Of a DNA stretch of 64,000 bases, positions 11,423-21,818 are shown piece by piece. Under the pieces are notes generated by a model. That model had not been told where the DNA came from. It did not search any database and saw only the letters and a list, made by a program, of their open reading frames with translations. Every line of letters starts with the position of its first letter. Within the stretch, counting starts at the first letter, position 1. The stretch is from Rotaria sordida (lineage: Eukaryota; Rotifera; Eurotatoria; Philodinida; Philodinidae), in the NCBI GenBank assembly GCA_905250125.1, contig CAJNOL010000137.1, positions 124,001 through 188,000 on the forward strand, given 5' to 3'. The position numbers and the translations under genes are program-made.

Positions 11423-13441
11423 TTAGTTCTTTTCAGTAAATCGACGAATGTTATTCTCGATTTTCTGTCGAAATGGATGGTCAATAGAAAGAAACTTCTC
11501 ATAAATAGTTAACGCATGCTGATAATAGTCAAGTGCCATTTTTTGCTTCTTCTGTTTTTCATAACAAATGCCAATATTATTCAAACTAGAGCCAATATCG
11601 ATATGACCAGATGAATAAAATTTCTCTCGAATTTTCAATGCTCGTTTATAATAATCGAGAGCTTCATCGTACTTTCCTTGTTGATAGAGAACAACACCCA
11701 TGTTGTTGAGGCTATGAGCAATGTAGACATGACCAGATGGATATAATTTTTCTTGAATTTTCAATGCTCGTTTATAATAATCGAGAGCTTTATCGTACTT
11801 TTCTTGTCGATAAAGAATAACACCAATGTTGTTGAGGCTTGTAGCACTAACAAGATGACCAGATGGATAAAGTTTCTCTTGAATTTCCAGTGCTCGTTGA
11901 TAATAGTTGAGAGCTCTACTGTACTTTCTTCGATCAGAGAGAATAGTACCAATGTTGTTGAGAGCATGAGTAGAATCTTTGAGTCGTGTTGGTTTATTAT
12001 TCATCATTCGCTCATATGCACGATCATAATATTTTCGAGCATCACTCCACTCACCTTTAAAGTCAAAAGCTCGACCAATATTAAATTCAATCCAAGCTTG
12101 ATCTTCATCATTTGAATCATTTAATAATTGTTGAAAATATTTAAGTGCTTTGTCATATTGATCTAAATTGAGTAATAATCTTCCAAAAATAATTGAAACA
12201 CTTAATTCTTCTGTGTCTTCTTTTATTAATTCAATAAAATCTTTCGTAATTTTTTGTCCTTCATTTGAAAGATTCATTTTAATTATTTGTAATGATTCTT
12301 GTTCTTGAATAGATTCAATTTGAAAACAGGCATTTAAATCAAATAAAACTTTTTGTTCATTTGAATCTTCATTAAATTGGGCAATATCACCAAAAATAAT
12401 ATTTTTATCAATTAATTTAATATCACATTGAATATGAAAAAGAACAGAAATGACATTAATTCTTTTTGTTGGTTTCTTTGCACAACTGAGTTCTTGTGAT
12501 TTTCGTCGACTAGTGGAAAAATATCCATTTATTGAAATAAGTTTTCCTTGATTTTCTTTTAGTTTATTAAATTCTTGTTTGTCAAGTTTAACTCCTCGAT
12601 AGACATTTAAAATATTTTCTTTTGATAATAAAATTTTTTTATGTTGACGTTGAAGATTTTGAGAAAGATCACCAATGAAAAATCGAAATTGATATAAGAA
12701 ATCAATATCTTTAGTTTTTAATGCTTTATTAATTAATTTATAAACAAATGATTGTTTTGAATACCATCGAATTGCATCTTCTGGTTGATAATATTGTTCA
12801 AATTCATTAATTAATTCAATTTCTTTTGTATTTCCATAATAATAGTCTTTACATGATTCAATTATTTGTTGTTTTGCTTGTTGATTTCGTGGAAGACGAG
12901 TAATAATATAATTAAATAATTGAAACCATAAAAATTCTGCTGATTCTTTTGATAAATCTTGAATTAATCTTTGATGTTGATCAAAAAAACAAAATTTTTC
13001 AATTTGTTCATTAACAAAATCGATTTGTTCTTTTATTGATTCATATAAATCATGAAGATTAGAATAAATTGCAATTATTTTTGAATATTCATTTAATAAA
13101 TATTCATATCGATTTTTTTTCGTTGAAAAGATAAAAATTGAATCAATTTGATGGCAAGAAGAAATTCGAGGTAAAATTTGTGTTGCTTTTGATCCTGATG
13201 TTATTAAAAAGATTTTTTCTTTATCAATTGATTCAATTAATTGAATACATTGTTCAAGATCAGTAGAAAAAATAACAAAATTATTAATCAGACGAAGTTG
13301 TTGTTTTGTTTGTTCAGTATCTTCACGTGGTCTGATATTTGGATCAAACCAAATAAGTGTTATATCTTCTTTATTTTCATTATCGTTTGTACCAACAGAT
13401 TGCTTGTTGTCATTACTTAGAACTGATGATTTGTAGGCCAT
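11423..13441 (-). CDS. ART-TPR protein with degenerate ADP-ribosyltransferase site
   Basis: Intronless, 672 aa. Residues 25-130 form an alpha/beta domain (ITLIWFDPNI, then DSIFIFSTK, then IIAIYSNLHDLYESI) that I cannot name; it is shared with the gene at 36014. Residues 180-390 form an R-S-E class mono-ADP-ribosyltransferase domain with NVYRG (R292), FSTS (309-311) and then NEQKVLF. The last should be the ExE motif, but K364 (codon AAA, 12350-12352) replaces the catalytic glutamate. Arginine-type transfer from NAD+ is therefore doubtful. Residues 410-670 hold about six TPRs of the 42-residue kinesin-light-chain type (LNNIG, then ALDYYKRALKIQEK, then SGH). Successive repeats are nearly identical at DNA level with a 126-bp period. 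Adjacent on the 3' side is a telomere-like hairpin. Role in the cell unknown; TPRs suggest protein binding. Confidence 0.88.
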   Translation of the reverse strand: MAYKSSVLSNDNKQSVGTNDNENKEDITLIWFDPNIRPREDTEQTKQQLRLINNFVIFSTDLEQCIQLIESIDKEKIFLITSGSKATQILPRISSCHQIDSIFIFSTKKNRYEYLLNEYSKIIAIYSNLHDLYESIKEQIDFVNEQIEKFCFFDQHQRLIQDLSKESAEFLWFQLFNYIITRLPRNQQAKQQIIESCKDYYYGNTKEIELINEFEQYYQPEDAIRWYSKQSFVYKLINKALKTKDIDFLYQFRFFIGDLSQNLQRQHKKILLSKENILNVYRGVKLDKQEFNKLKENQGKLISINGYFSTSRRKSQELSCAKKPTKRINVISVLFHIQCDIKLIDKNIIFGDIAQFNEDSNEQKVLFDLNACFQIESIQEQESLQIIKMNLSNEGQKITKDFIELIKEDTEELSVSIIFGRLLLNLDQYDKALKYFQQLLNDSNDEDQAWIEFNIGRAFDFKGEWSDARKYYDRAYERMMNNKPTRLKDSTHALNNIGTILSDRRKYSRALNYYQRALEIQEKLYPSGHLVSATSLNNIGVILYRQEKYDKALDYYKRALKIQEKLYPSGHVYIAHSLNNMGVVLYQQGKYDEALDYYKRALKIREKFYSSGHIDIGSSLNNIGICYEKQKKQKMALDYYQHALTIYEKFLSIDHPFRQKIENNIRRFTEKN
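11580..11990 (-). repeat. 126-bp tandem repeat encoding TPR units
   Basis: Units containing TTCAATGCTCGTTTATAATA, then ACACCAATGTTGTTGAGGCT recur every 126 bp (42 codons) with few differences, more similar than protein-level constraint alone would require. Confidence 0.8.
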
Positions 13442-14289
13442 ATGAATTCGAATGGAACTTTATTCTGATGATGCGAATACCACTATTACACAAGAAAACC
13501 AAGTGTGGATATATTTGTAAAGATTTTTGTTTTGGAAAAAAAAATCCGAAGGTTGATTTAAATTATCTTATGATATCAACACGAAAACAATGGTTCCTTG
13601 GTTTGCGTCCTTATCTTTTCACTGCTTACTATAATATAAATTTGTTATCTTTTCATTGTTTTACCAGTAAGTCAATATTGCAAACAAATAAATGTGGCTC
13701 GAAGAGAGGACGAAATACGATCTAAGGACATTAAACATTTTCGTTTCATTTTTTTTTTGAACTAATTCTTTGACAACGCAAAAGATGAATAGGCACAATG
13801 ATGAAGAATCTTTTAGTTTGATAATGTTTAGGAAGCGTGAAAATACAATGATTGTTATAAGTCATTTTTTAAAACTTCATTGTTGATGGAAAATTTCACA
13901 AATTTGGATTCAATCGGTTATGACTTGTTGTTCTGTGTCATTGCAACGTAATTCAATTAACTGATAGAATATTTTTTGTGCTCACTTTCTTAATAAACTT
14001 TTATGTTAAATTGGGTGTAGGTGGGTGCCATGTTGGTTTGCGTATCGGGGTGGACTAGGTAGAGAGAAAATCCACCAAGAAACATCCACACATATCTATT
14101 TCATATAAATTGAAAATTCTTAAAATATTTTATCGTCAAAGATTATCGTGTTGCTCTTACTTGTATTTTTCTCTTAAAAGATTCTATTCAACAACTTGAT
14201 TGTTCATCCTTGATGCAATTTCCGATCACTGCTGTTTCGACACTCTATTATCGATCAGCAGCATATAAAAGAAATCCATTCGATATGTA
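13442..14289. other. Intergenic, upstream of ART-TPR gene
   Basis: No gene is supported. A weak G-rich/C-rich pair, TTGGGTGTAGGTGGGTG at 14011 and ATCCACCAAG at about 14070, resembles the telomere-like hairpins but is more degenerate. No clear TATA element was picked for the minus-strand gene. Confidence 0.4.
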
Positions 14290-15049
14290 TAGGGTGGATA
14301 AAAATGTTTTTCCAGGAGGATAACGCTGTGATTTTAAATAGAGTCAATAATAAATTTTATACCAAATGAAAGTGCGTCAAAAATGGGATTTACTAATATT
14401 AAATGGTAAAGGTTCTACAAAACTTTTTATATCAAACATAATAAATCTCTAGAAATAGGGTGCATAAAAATAGTTTTCTACGGGGTAATGCTGTGATTTT
14501 AAATAGGATCAATGACAAATTTTATATCAGATGAAAGGGCATCAAAAATAGGATTTGTTAATATAAAATAGTAAGGGTTTTATCAATCTTTTTATATCAA
14601 ATATAACAAATTTCTAGAAATTTTCGCTATTTTAGTGTGAAAAAAGTTCTTTCATGAGACAGTTTAAAAACTAAATTTGATTCAGATTGATGGTTTTCTA
14701 CGAAGTAATGCTGCGGAAATTTCTAGAAATTCGTTATGTTTGTTATAAAAAGGTTGGCAGAACCCTTACTATTTAATACTGACAAATCCCATTTTTGATG
14801 TCCTTTCATTTGATATAAAATTTGTCATTCACCCTATTTAAAATCACAGCATTACCCCGTAGAAAACTATTTTTATGCATCCTGTTTCTAGAGATTTATT
14901 ATGTTTGATATAAAAAGTTTTGTAGAACCTTTACCATTTAATATTAGTAAATCCCATTTTTGACGCACTTCCATTTGGTATAAAATTTGTTATTGACTGT
15001 ATTTAAAATTACAGCGTTATCCCCTGGAAAGACATTTTTACCCACCCTG
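14290..15049. mobile_element. Foldback (non-autonomous) DNA transposon with TA target site
   Basis: A 760-bp near-perfect palindrome. It starts TAGGGTGGATAAAAATG and ends CATTTTTACCCACCCTG. TA flanks both sides (14288-14289 and 15050-15051), as in Tc1/mariner-type insertions. The left arm runs to about 14633 and the right arm starts at about 14720. Each arm is itself a tandem dimer of a unit of about 170 bp (second unit from about 14457, containing TTTTCTACGGGGTAATGCTG). A third partial unit lies in the centre at about 14690. It has no coding capacity. Confidence 0.88.
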
Positions 15050-15051
15050 TA

Positions 15052-15860
15052 CTTAGAGGGCCAAGCTCGCATTGAATTTTAAAATTAGGCTAGCCATTAT
15101 GAACATACTGTAAAAGCTGAAATAATTTACGAAATGTGGGAAATGGTTCAGCTTGAACGCATAGAAAGCAAAAATAATAATCTTGTGGCGACATATCGAT
15201 ATTACTTACTAGTGAAAATATCAAGAACTTGGTGGTTTTTATTCAAAGTAGATTACCATTGGGTTACTTGGGAAAAATTAGAATTACGAGGATCCATTGT
15301 ATTAAAAAAGCATGATGTGAATAAAAATAATAAAATTTTAACTACTTAATGACACGAAAAAATGCTGTAGAAGCTAAATCACTTCTAAATAAAAAGCAAT
15401 GAAATACAATTCAAAAGAAAATCGTATTCATACAAGTTTCTATTATAATTTTCGTGGTTTGTTCGATTGCAACTAAAATATTGTACATGTAATCATATTT
15501 AAAATAATCTTCCAGATGAATTGTGAAAACTAAAACTAACAAATTATCTGAACAAAAAGCAATTTAGATGTAATTATTTCCTGGTAGAAAGACAACCCAC
15601 AAGAAAGATAGTAGCGACCAAAATAACTTTTGAACGATATCAGGCTTCCTCATTAACACTGTTATTTTAATGAACAAGATAATGATATCTGAATGCACTA
15701 AAACACTTATGAAGATCATAAAATTTTTTATTAATTTTGTTAGACACTGGTCCACAATAATCGAGAATCCCCCAAGGCTGTCATTGGTTTCCATTCTGCA
15801 CAATCATATGCGCCATTTAAGTGAATTCACTTATGTATAATGGGTTGCTGGCATTACTGC
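15052..15860. other. Intergenic, no supported gene
   Basis: Short ORFs at 15134-15349 and 15564-15803 show no recognisable motif. The stretch is AT-rich and I see no repeat structure in it. Confidence 0.4.
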
Positions 15861-15879
15861 AATGAGATGTTCTGTGAAA

Positions 15880-16155
15880 TATGAAAGAGTTTCACATGAA
15901 ACCGTTTTCCATTTCAACTATAGTAAGGTATAATACAAAACCTGAAAAATTTTCATACGAAACCTTTTTTCATTTCTACCTTCACAGAAGTATGATACAA
16001 AACCTCTTTTTTTTCAGAACCTTATAACAGTATCACACCAAATCTTTTCTGCTACTAAACCTACAAGAGGTTTCGCAGATGCGTACGGTAACTCTAAAAG
16101 TTCAATAAAATACCACCAAACCATAAAGGTTTCGTACGGTACCATTTTTTTTTTC
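15880..16155. repeat. Degenerate repeats of ACGAAACCTTTT type
   Basis: Variants of TATGATACAAAACCT, CATACGAAACCTTTT and AAAGGTTTCGTACGGTACC recur at irregular spacing, some of them inverted. The cluster abuts the FG-GAP remnant at 16160 and may be a decayed MITE or intron insertion. Confidence 0.35.
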
Positions 16156-16159
16156 AGTG

Positions 16160-16553
16160 TAGGTCGTTCGCCAATGGGAATTTTAATAATGACGGTCAAA
16201 TAGATATTGCAGTTGAGAATTCAGACACTAACAGCGTCGGTATTTTTCTGAAATATGCCAATGGTTCTTTCGCAAATCAAATGGCATATTCAACTGATTC
16301 CTCTCCATGGTCTGCAGCTGTTGGTGATTTCAACAACGATACTTTGTTAGACATGATTGTCGTCAATTATGGCAGGAACAACGTGGGTGTGCTGGTTGAA
16401 TATGGTAATGGCTCCTTCGCAGATGGAAAGGATTTTTGGATCAGTCATGAATCTCTTCTGTTCTCGGTTTTCGTTGTTGACTTGAACAATGACAGAAAGC
16501 TGGATTTTATCGTCGCCAATGAATGTGCTAACAATCTAAAAATTTTCTTATAG
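16160..16553 (+). pseudogene. FG-GAP/VCBS repeat protein remnant
   Basis: Open frame of about 128 codons ending at TAG 16551-16553, with no start codon of its own upstream. It holds tandem blade motifs FNNDGQIDIAVEN, VGIFLKYANGSFA, AVGDFNNDTLLDMIVVNYG, VGVLVEYGNGSFADG and VVDLNNDRKLDFIVAN. These are integrin-like beta-propeller repeats with the calcium-binding DxNxDG loop. Members of this family in bdelloids are usually long secreted or membrane proteins; only about three blades remain here. At 16160-16180 the sequence goes directly from SFANG to NFNND, shortening the usual spacing, as after a deletion. It could be the last exon of a gene whose other exons were lost. A TPR or transmembrane partner domain is not visible. 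Confidence 0.65.
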
Positions 16554-18415
16554 ATTTGTTAATACTGCAACTGCCAGCTTGAGTGTTTTCATTGATTTCC
16601 GATTTCTAACTTGTACTTAGTGTTATTTATATTTCTTCTAACTTCTTTTTCGGTATGAGTGTGTTTAGAATTGATAAGTTTTATGCAAGAATAAGAAACA
16701 TCAAGTGAAACTACCATAATACATTTCAATATGGCAAAGAATCTCGCCAAGTGTGAGATGTGGCTGTGTATAACCACAACAATAACTGATATTTTGATTT
16801 TTTCGAAATTTCGGTGTGGTTTATTTATTTCATATATTATAATGAATTCAGTGAGAAAGTTCGAATACTTTTTTTTGAAATGTTTGAGACATGTTGTGAT
16901 CATAACAGAATTGAGGGTGTGGGTAAAAATCAGATCGACACCCACATCCACACTCAACTCATATTATGCTGTTTGAAGAAAAATATTGAGACTGTAAGTT
17001 TTAAGTCGAGTTTCTATCATTCTCTCCTCCCTATACACCTTAGCAATCGGGATCAAAGGTTACTCGACATGTTCTCATAGAAATTGAGGACAACAAGCGT
17101 CAGACTTCTCCCTCAGAGCATCTTAGCAGCGGAAAAAAGGTACTGCACAACTTTAACGACATGACTTGAACTGTTCTAGAAAATCCTAGAACATTCAAAA
17201 GCTTTTCTCGAAATCTAAATGGTTGGAATACGTTTGTGAATATTCTAAATAGTACAGTTTTCGATTTTTGCATAGACAAAAATTTATTTTTACGATGGCT
17301 ATGGTGATGGATAGTGATATATTAATTTGTCACAGTCGTCATATGAGCAATATAAAATGTATGAACTAATCAAACTATAACTTTGAGGAATAGTCAATAT
17401 CAGTGTTTTTGAGCTTATCGAGATATATAATAGTACGCAGAGACTTGTTGTAGATATAATGAATAAGTACAGCAAGTTTGTTTACTAGTTAAATCAATGG
17501 CTGCACTAATAATAAAAATAATGTTGAATTAAGAAAAACGGAATACAATAATGAATAGTAACAAGGCAAACATAAAAAATAGAGTGTCAGTAAAAAAAAA
17601 AGAATAGCTTGCCGCTCAATATGCGGAAATAAATACGACGGGTGGTTTTCCTCACAATTGATTATCCTTAGAAAACTACTATATTATTTTTAGAGATTTT
17701 CACTTCATGTATTTTGTAATAGTATAATAAGCCTAAAGAACAAATGTGAATTCTATATCTTAGCCTTAAATGGGTCTATGCTGTTTTTCGTTATTTTCGA
17801 ATTTTCGCTATGCTGATATCATTTTCTTACTTTGTAAATATTTACATGTCACGTTTGAAAAATCTGAAATGATTAGTGCGTTTTTTTGAAAACAATTCTT
17901 TTTTAGCTCATTGAAAAATTTTGATAAAAAATGAACAGATAAAACTGGCACGATTTTAGAGTTTCTTCCATAGTCACTAAACTTGAAACTAATATTTCTA
18001 ATTTTTCAAAAAGTGTCACACAGATATATATAAAGCAAGAGAATGACATCTAGATGACAAAAAGGTCACAATAACGAAAGAAGTAAATTTTTATGTATTG
18101 GATCTGAAAGTTATAGTTTTCCGGAGTATCCATGAACGTTAACTTTATAAATAAAAACTTGACAATCTTCTTTATTAACACAAAAAAATCATTAGATTTG
18201 GTTTAACAACAGTGGAAATATATAGTTATCTTTTTGGTAGTTGACTTTTCAGACACCCTGTAGAAGATGATATAATATCACATAGAAAGTTTGATATATT
18301 TTTTAATTTTACTACAAAAACAATTAAACATAAACAAATAATAGAAGTAAAATATTTTGTACATGTATGCATAACAAACTGATATAATCTAGTTTTATTC
18401 TATGGTAATATATGA
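16554..18415. other. Intergenic, one hairpin, no supported gene
   Basis: Apart from the hairpin at 16911-16958, nothing is recognised. ORFs at 16731-17080 overlap that hairpin and lack motifs. Confidence 0.4.
16911..16958. repeat. Telomere-repeat-like hairpin
   Basis: TTGAGGGTGTGGGT, a short spacer, then ACCCACATCCACACTCAA. The G-rich arm comes first, as in the other copies; here the spacer lacks the GAAGAGAAGAC core. Confidence 0.7.
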
Positions 18416-19294
18416 TCATGCTCGTATTGGTATGGCTGCCAGTTGACATAGAGGTATAATACTTCGTTTTCGAACAAATACTAAACAACGTATACGAGGA
18501 TTGAGAACAATTATTGCTACAGTTATTATAAGAGCACTTATAGAGTATGACAATAGTTGCAAACGATAAGACATTGGATAAAGATAATTTGTAAACAAAT
18601 ATACTACCCAAACGATACCATTTAGTATACCCATAGTACCCATAATTAGAAAAGTATAAAATATACTCTTGACTACTGCAAATTCTCGATTAGCATTACG
18701 TACAACTGAATGATGAAGAAAAACAACTAGTCGAAAATAAACTAGACTAATAAATCCGAATTGAATAAGAAATGCTGATAGAACTATGTAAATCTTGCCT
18801 GGAAGATTTGTAAAAGGTATTATACAATAATTTTCACTCGGAATATAGATAAGCAAATCTTCGAAGATAAGATATGGACACATGAGAAAACAAGCTAAGA
18901 GCCAATTGAAGATAACAGCCAATAAATGAACTTTAAATGTTCGAAGCCAAACATGTTGACGATACACAATATGAATTAATCTTGAAGCAGCTTGAAGACA
19001 ATAACCATTAAAAGTTGCTGAAGCAGTAACACATAAAAAATATCCATGTAATCGACACATTATTGAATCACCATCATATCCAATACTATAATCAAGTCTT
19101 AATGATCTTACATTCAATAAAAATAACAATAATGAAAATAGAGAAACAGCAAAAAATGTTGTGGCATAAATAAAAAATTCGAGATTTTGACGATATCGTC
19201 GTTGTACAAGAATAAATAGACATAAAATAATTGCAAATATACTTGTAAATAGTGATAAAACAAATCCAGACAGATTTAAAATAATGGCAATCAT
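18416..19294 (-). CDS. Orphan rhodopsin-like 7TM receptor
   Basis: Intronless, 292 aa, seven hydrophobic segments (about 5-30, 40-62, 78-107, 120-143, 165-192, 208-234, 247-265). The N-terminus is very short and a basic C-terminal tail (VRKRS) follows. C80 before TM3 and C157 in loop 2 could form the usual disulfide. The DRY position at the end of TM3 reads SRL (104-106), and the TM7 NPxxY position reads NPRIR (265-269), so both activation switches are altered. Family-level knowledge: bdelloids carry many such intronless class A orphans, loosely peptide-receptor-like. The ligand cannot be predicted. The start at 19294 is the first Met before TM1. Confidence 0.82.
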   Translation of the reverse strand: MIAIILNLSGFVLSLFTSIFAIILCLFILVQRRYRQNLEFFIYATTFFAVSLFSLLLFLLNVRSLRLDYSIGYDGDSIMCRLHGYFLCVTASATFNGYCLQAASRLIHIVYRQHVWLRTFKVHLLAVIFNWLLACFLMCPYLIFEDLLIYIPSENYCIIPFTNLPGKIYIVLSAFLIQFGFISLVYFRLVVFLHHSVVRNANREFAVVKSIFYTFLIMGTMGILNGIVWVVYLFTNYLYPMSYRLQLLSYSISALIITVAIIVLNPRIRCLVFVRKRSIIPLCQLAAIPIRA

Positions 19295-21818
19295 GATAAA
19301 TGATAGTATTACTTGTTGTAATGCATTGAAATATAAAAGTGCAAAATATAATGAAAATACTCTACAACTTCAGTGGAAAAAATAAATACACACATAATGT
19401 GATTTATAGAGCGGAAAAACATAAAAAGACATGATAAAAGACTGCTGTGCACTTAAAAATGGAGCTTATCATGCTATGATAATTACAAAGAATAATTTTT
19501 TTTATCAGTTGTCATTCATTTTAAAATCGAATAATAAAATAAAATGATGACAATAACAAAGCAATTCTGTATTGTATGCTCCTTTTTTTAGTCAAATATC
19601 ATGAAATTTGACGCATTTTTATTTCCTTCATTGAAGCACTTTAAAATTTGTTTACAACGTCATTCGATAGAAAATTTATTTCTCTACAAAACAGTCTTCT
19701 TTCTTGGTTTTTTTAAAATCATTCTCCTTGTCAACTTTAAAATCAATATTGTCTGTGGAAGCGTTTTGAAGTAGAAAATGCAGAAAATGCAGAAAAGGTG
19801 GGCGTGGTATTGGTATAGCCACTGTTTTTGCTAACGCCGACATCCTTTGTACTAAAATAATATTACTTTATTATTGAATGAAAAAATAATGGTGTTTCTT
19901 TCAGTTCTTTTCTAAACATGGTTTCGTTCAATACTGGCCTCAAAATGACGAGGAAAAATATCTCGAGTGATTCCAGGCTTTTAACTTCATATTTCGACTA
20001 TAATTAAACTACAGTGAAACTAAAAAACAACCTTGTGAGAATCTCATTTTGTTATCAACTTCTGGTCGATATTAGTGGCATAAACAGAAAATCATTGGTG
20101 GTAGCGCAGTATCCTACGATCTTGAGAGAAATCCATGAAATATAGTATTAATGATGGTAATTTTTCTGCTTTTCTTACTTCTAGTAACAGGGCAAAAACG
20201 ATCAGTGGTAGGGCAGTGCTCGGTCTAGCTCAGCCTTGATTACGCCATTAGCTTCTATAGGCCTACCGAACTCATGTAAAATAAACTTTCTATTGAAAAC
20301 TTGACTATTCATAATGTGAAGACGTAGCATCGGTATATATATATCAGAAGCAAAGATAATAGTAATAACACTAACACACCCACATATACATCGAATCAAC
20401 AAAGTAGGAAAAAAAATATATATAAGGAATGATGATTACAGACTACATGAAAGTGGACAAAGATCAATGAAGAAAGGACAATTTACTAAAACGTTAGTGG
20501 CAACATAGTGTCATTATGTTGACGCTAGGAAATCCTCGAAGCATATGTGCTTATAATTAGTTGTTTCAGAAATATGGTTAATGCTATGAGAAAAAAGGTA
20601 TTCTTTTTCTAATTGTTATCAAGTTACCATTCATATATTATCCTAATAATATTATTTTGATATTAAATAAAATATGAAATCGAAATAGTCTTATTAAACT
20701 AATATAAGGTGTCTATTTCTATAAGGCTACACTTTTTATTTTCAAACTTATTTAATATAGACAGTATAACAAATGAATATCCTAGAGAAACCTTTTGATA
20801 GTTTTCAATATTTCCAAAAATTACTTCTCGTTTGGTTCGTTTCTATATAATGAATAGAGATGTGGATCTCCTTTGTCTGATCTGCTGTTAATAGTTTTAG
20901 GTGTTACATTATTCGTAATTTCCACATTAATTATAATTCTCATTAATTTGATGCATTAAAAGAAACTGCTAAGAATTAGGTTCTTCACTATTACAACTCT
21001 GAAATATTATAATTCAGTCGAATTAAAGATTTAAAAGATGAATAATACAAAGATTTTTTCGTTTTATATATGCTTAGTCTCAAGTTATTAGGATAGTATA
21101 TGAATGATAATTTGACAAAATCAAAAAAACAAATGCAATTGATGTCATCATAACATAAACCATATCTCGCAAATGGAAAGCACTTTAAGATTTTTCTTAG
21201 TCTCGTCTGAGAACTATCCAAAGCCAAAAGATGAAGTTGAAAGTCCTGCAGCAGCTGGAATACTTACCTCGTGAATTAATTTAACTCATTCACGATTCTA
21301 GATTTGATCAACATTTGTTTCAATAAATCAATGCGCTGTTTTATTCACATTCTTTGAAAATCCACATCTGAATTTTCATACTTGTCTTTGTCATTTCAGA
21401 AAATTAACAAAACAAATATTCCTTTTTTTGTTCTTTCATCGTTTCATTTCGCTCAATCGCGGTATAATCTGTCTTATATTCTTTACCAAAAAAATATATA
21501 TATATATATTTGTACAAAAAAAAAGAAAATCAAGAAAGCAGAAAAACAGAAATACAATACATATCATGTGCAGTAATCAACAAATGGATTAATTTTTAAT
21601 TTTGATTGTTCGATTAATCTTACATAAAGTAATTATTATTTTTCTTTCTTTCTTTTACTTCAAAAATATTTTTCACACGAATGAATAGTACTGAATCAAT
21701 ATATATTATCTATCAGACGGATGAGTTAATTATTGTAATAATAACAAGAGAATGAACATATTAAAATTAAATTTAAAATAATAAATGTTCATTACTGAAG
21801 AAAAATGTTTTTCTTTTT
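19295..21818. other. Intergenic between receptor and KMT2 3' end
   Basis: No supported gene. A weak pair GGTGGGCGTGG at about 19799 and ACGCCGACATCC at about 19842 may be a decayed G/C hairpin. Two related words, GGTGGTAGCGCAGT at about 20097 and AGTGGTAGGGCAGT at about 20204, form a loose direct repeat. The rest is AT-rich. Confidence 0.4.

Noticed and set aside
11753..12115. Plus-strand ORF of 120 codons opposite the TPR region
   Set aside because: Shadow of the antisense ART-TPR gene produced by its repeats.
15134..15349. Trp-rich ORF of 71 codons
   Set aside because: Isolated, no domain, no neighbouring exon with matching phase.
20202..20402. 66-codon ORF with Cys-rich start
   Set aside because: No motif; likely chance.
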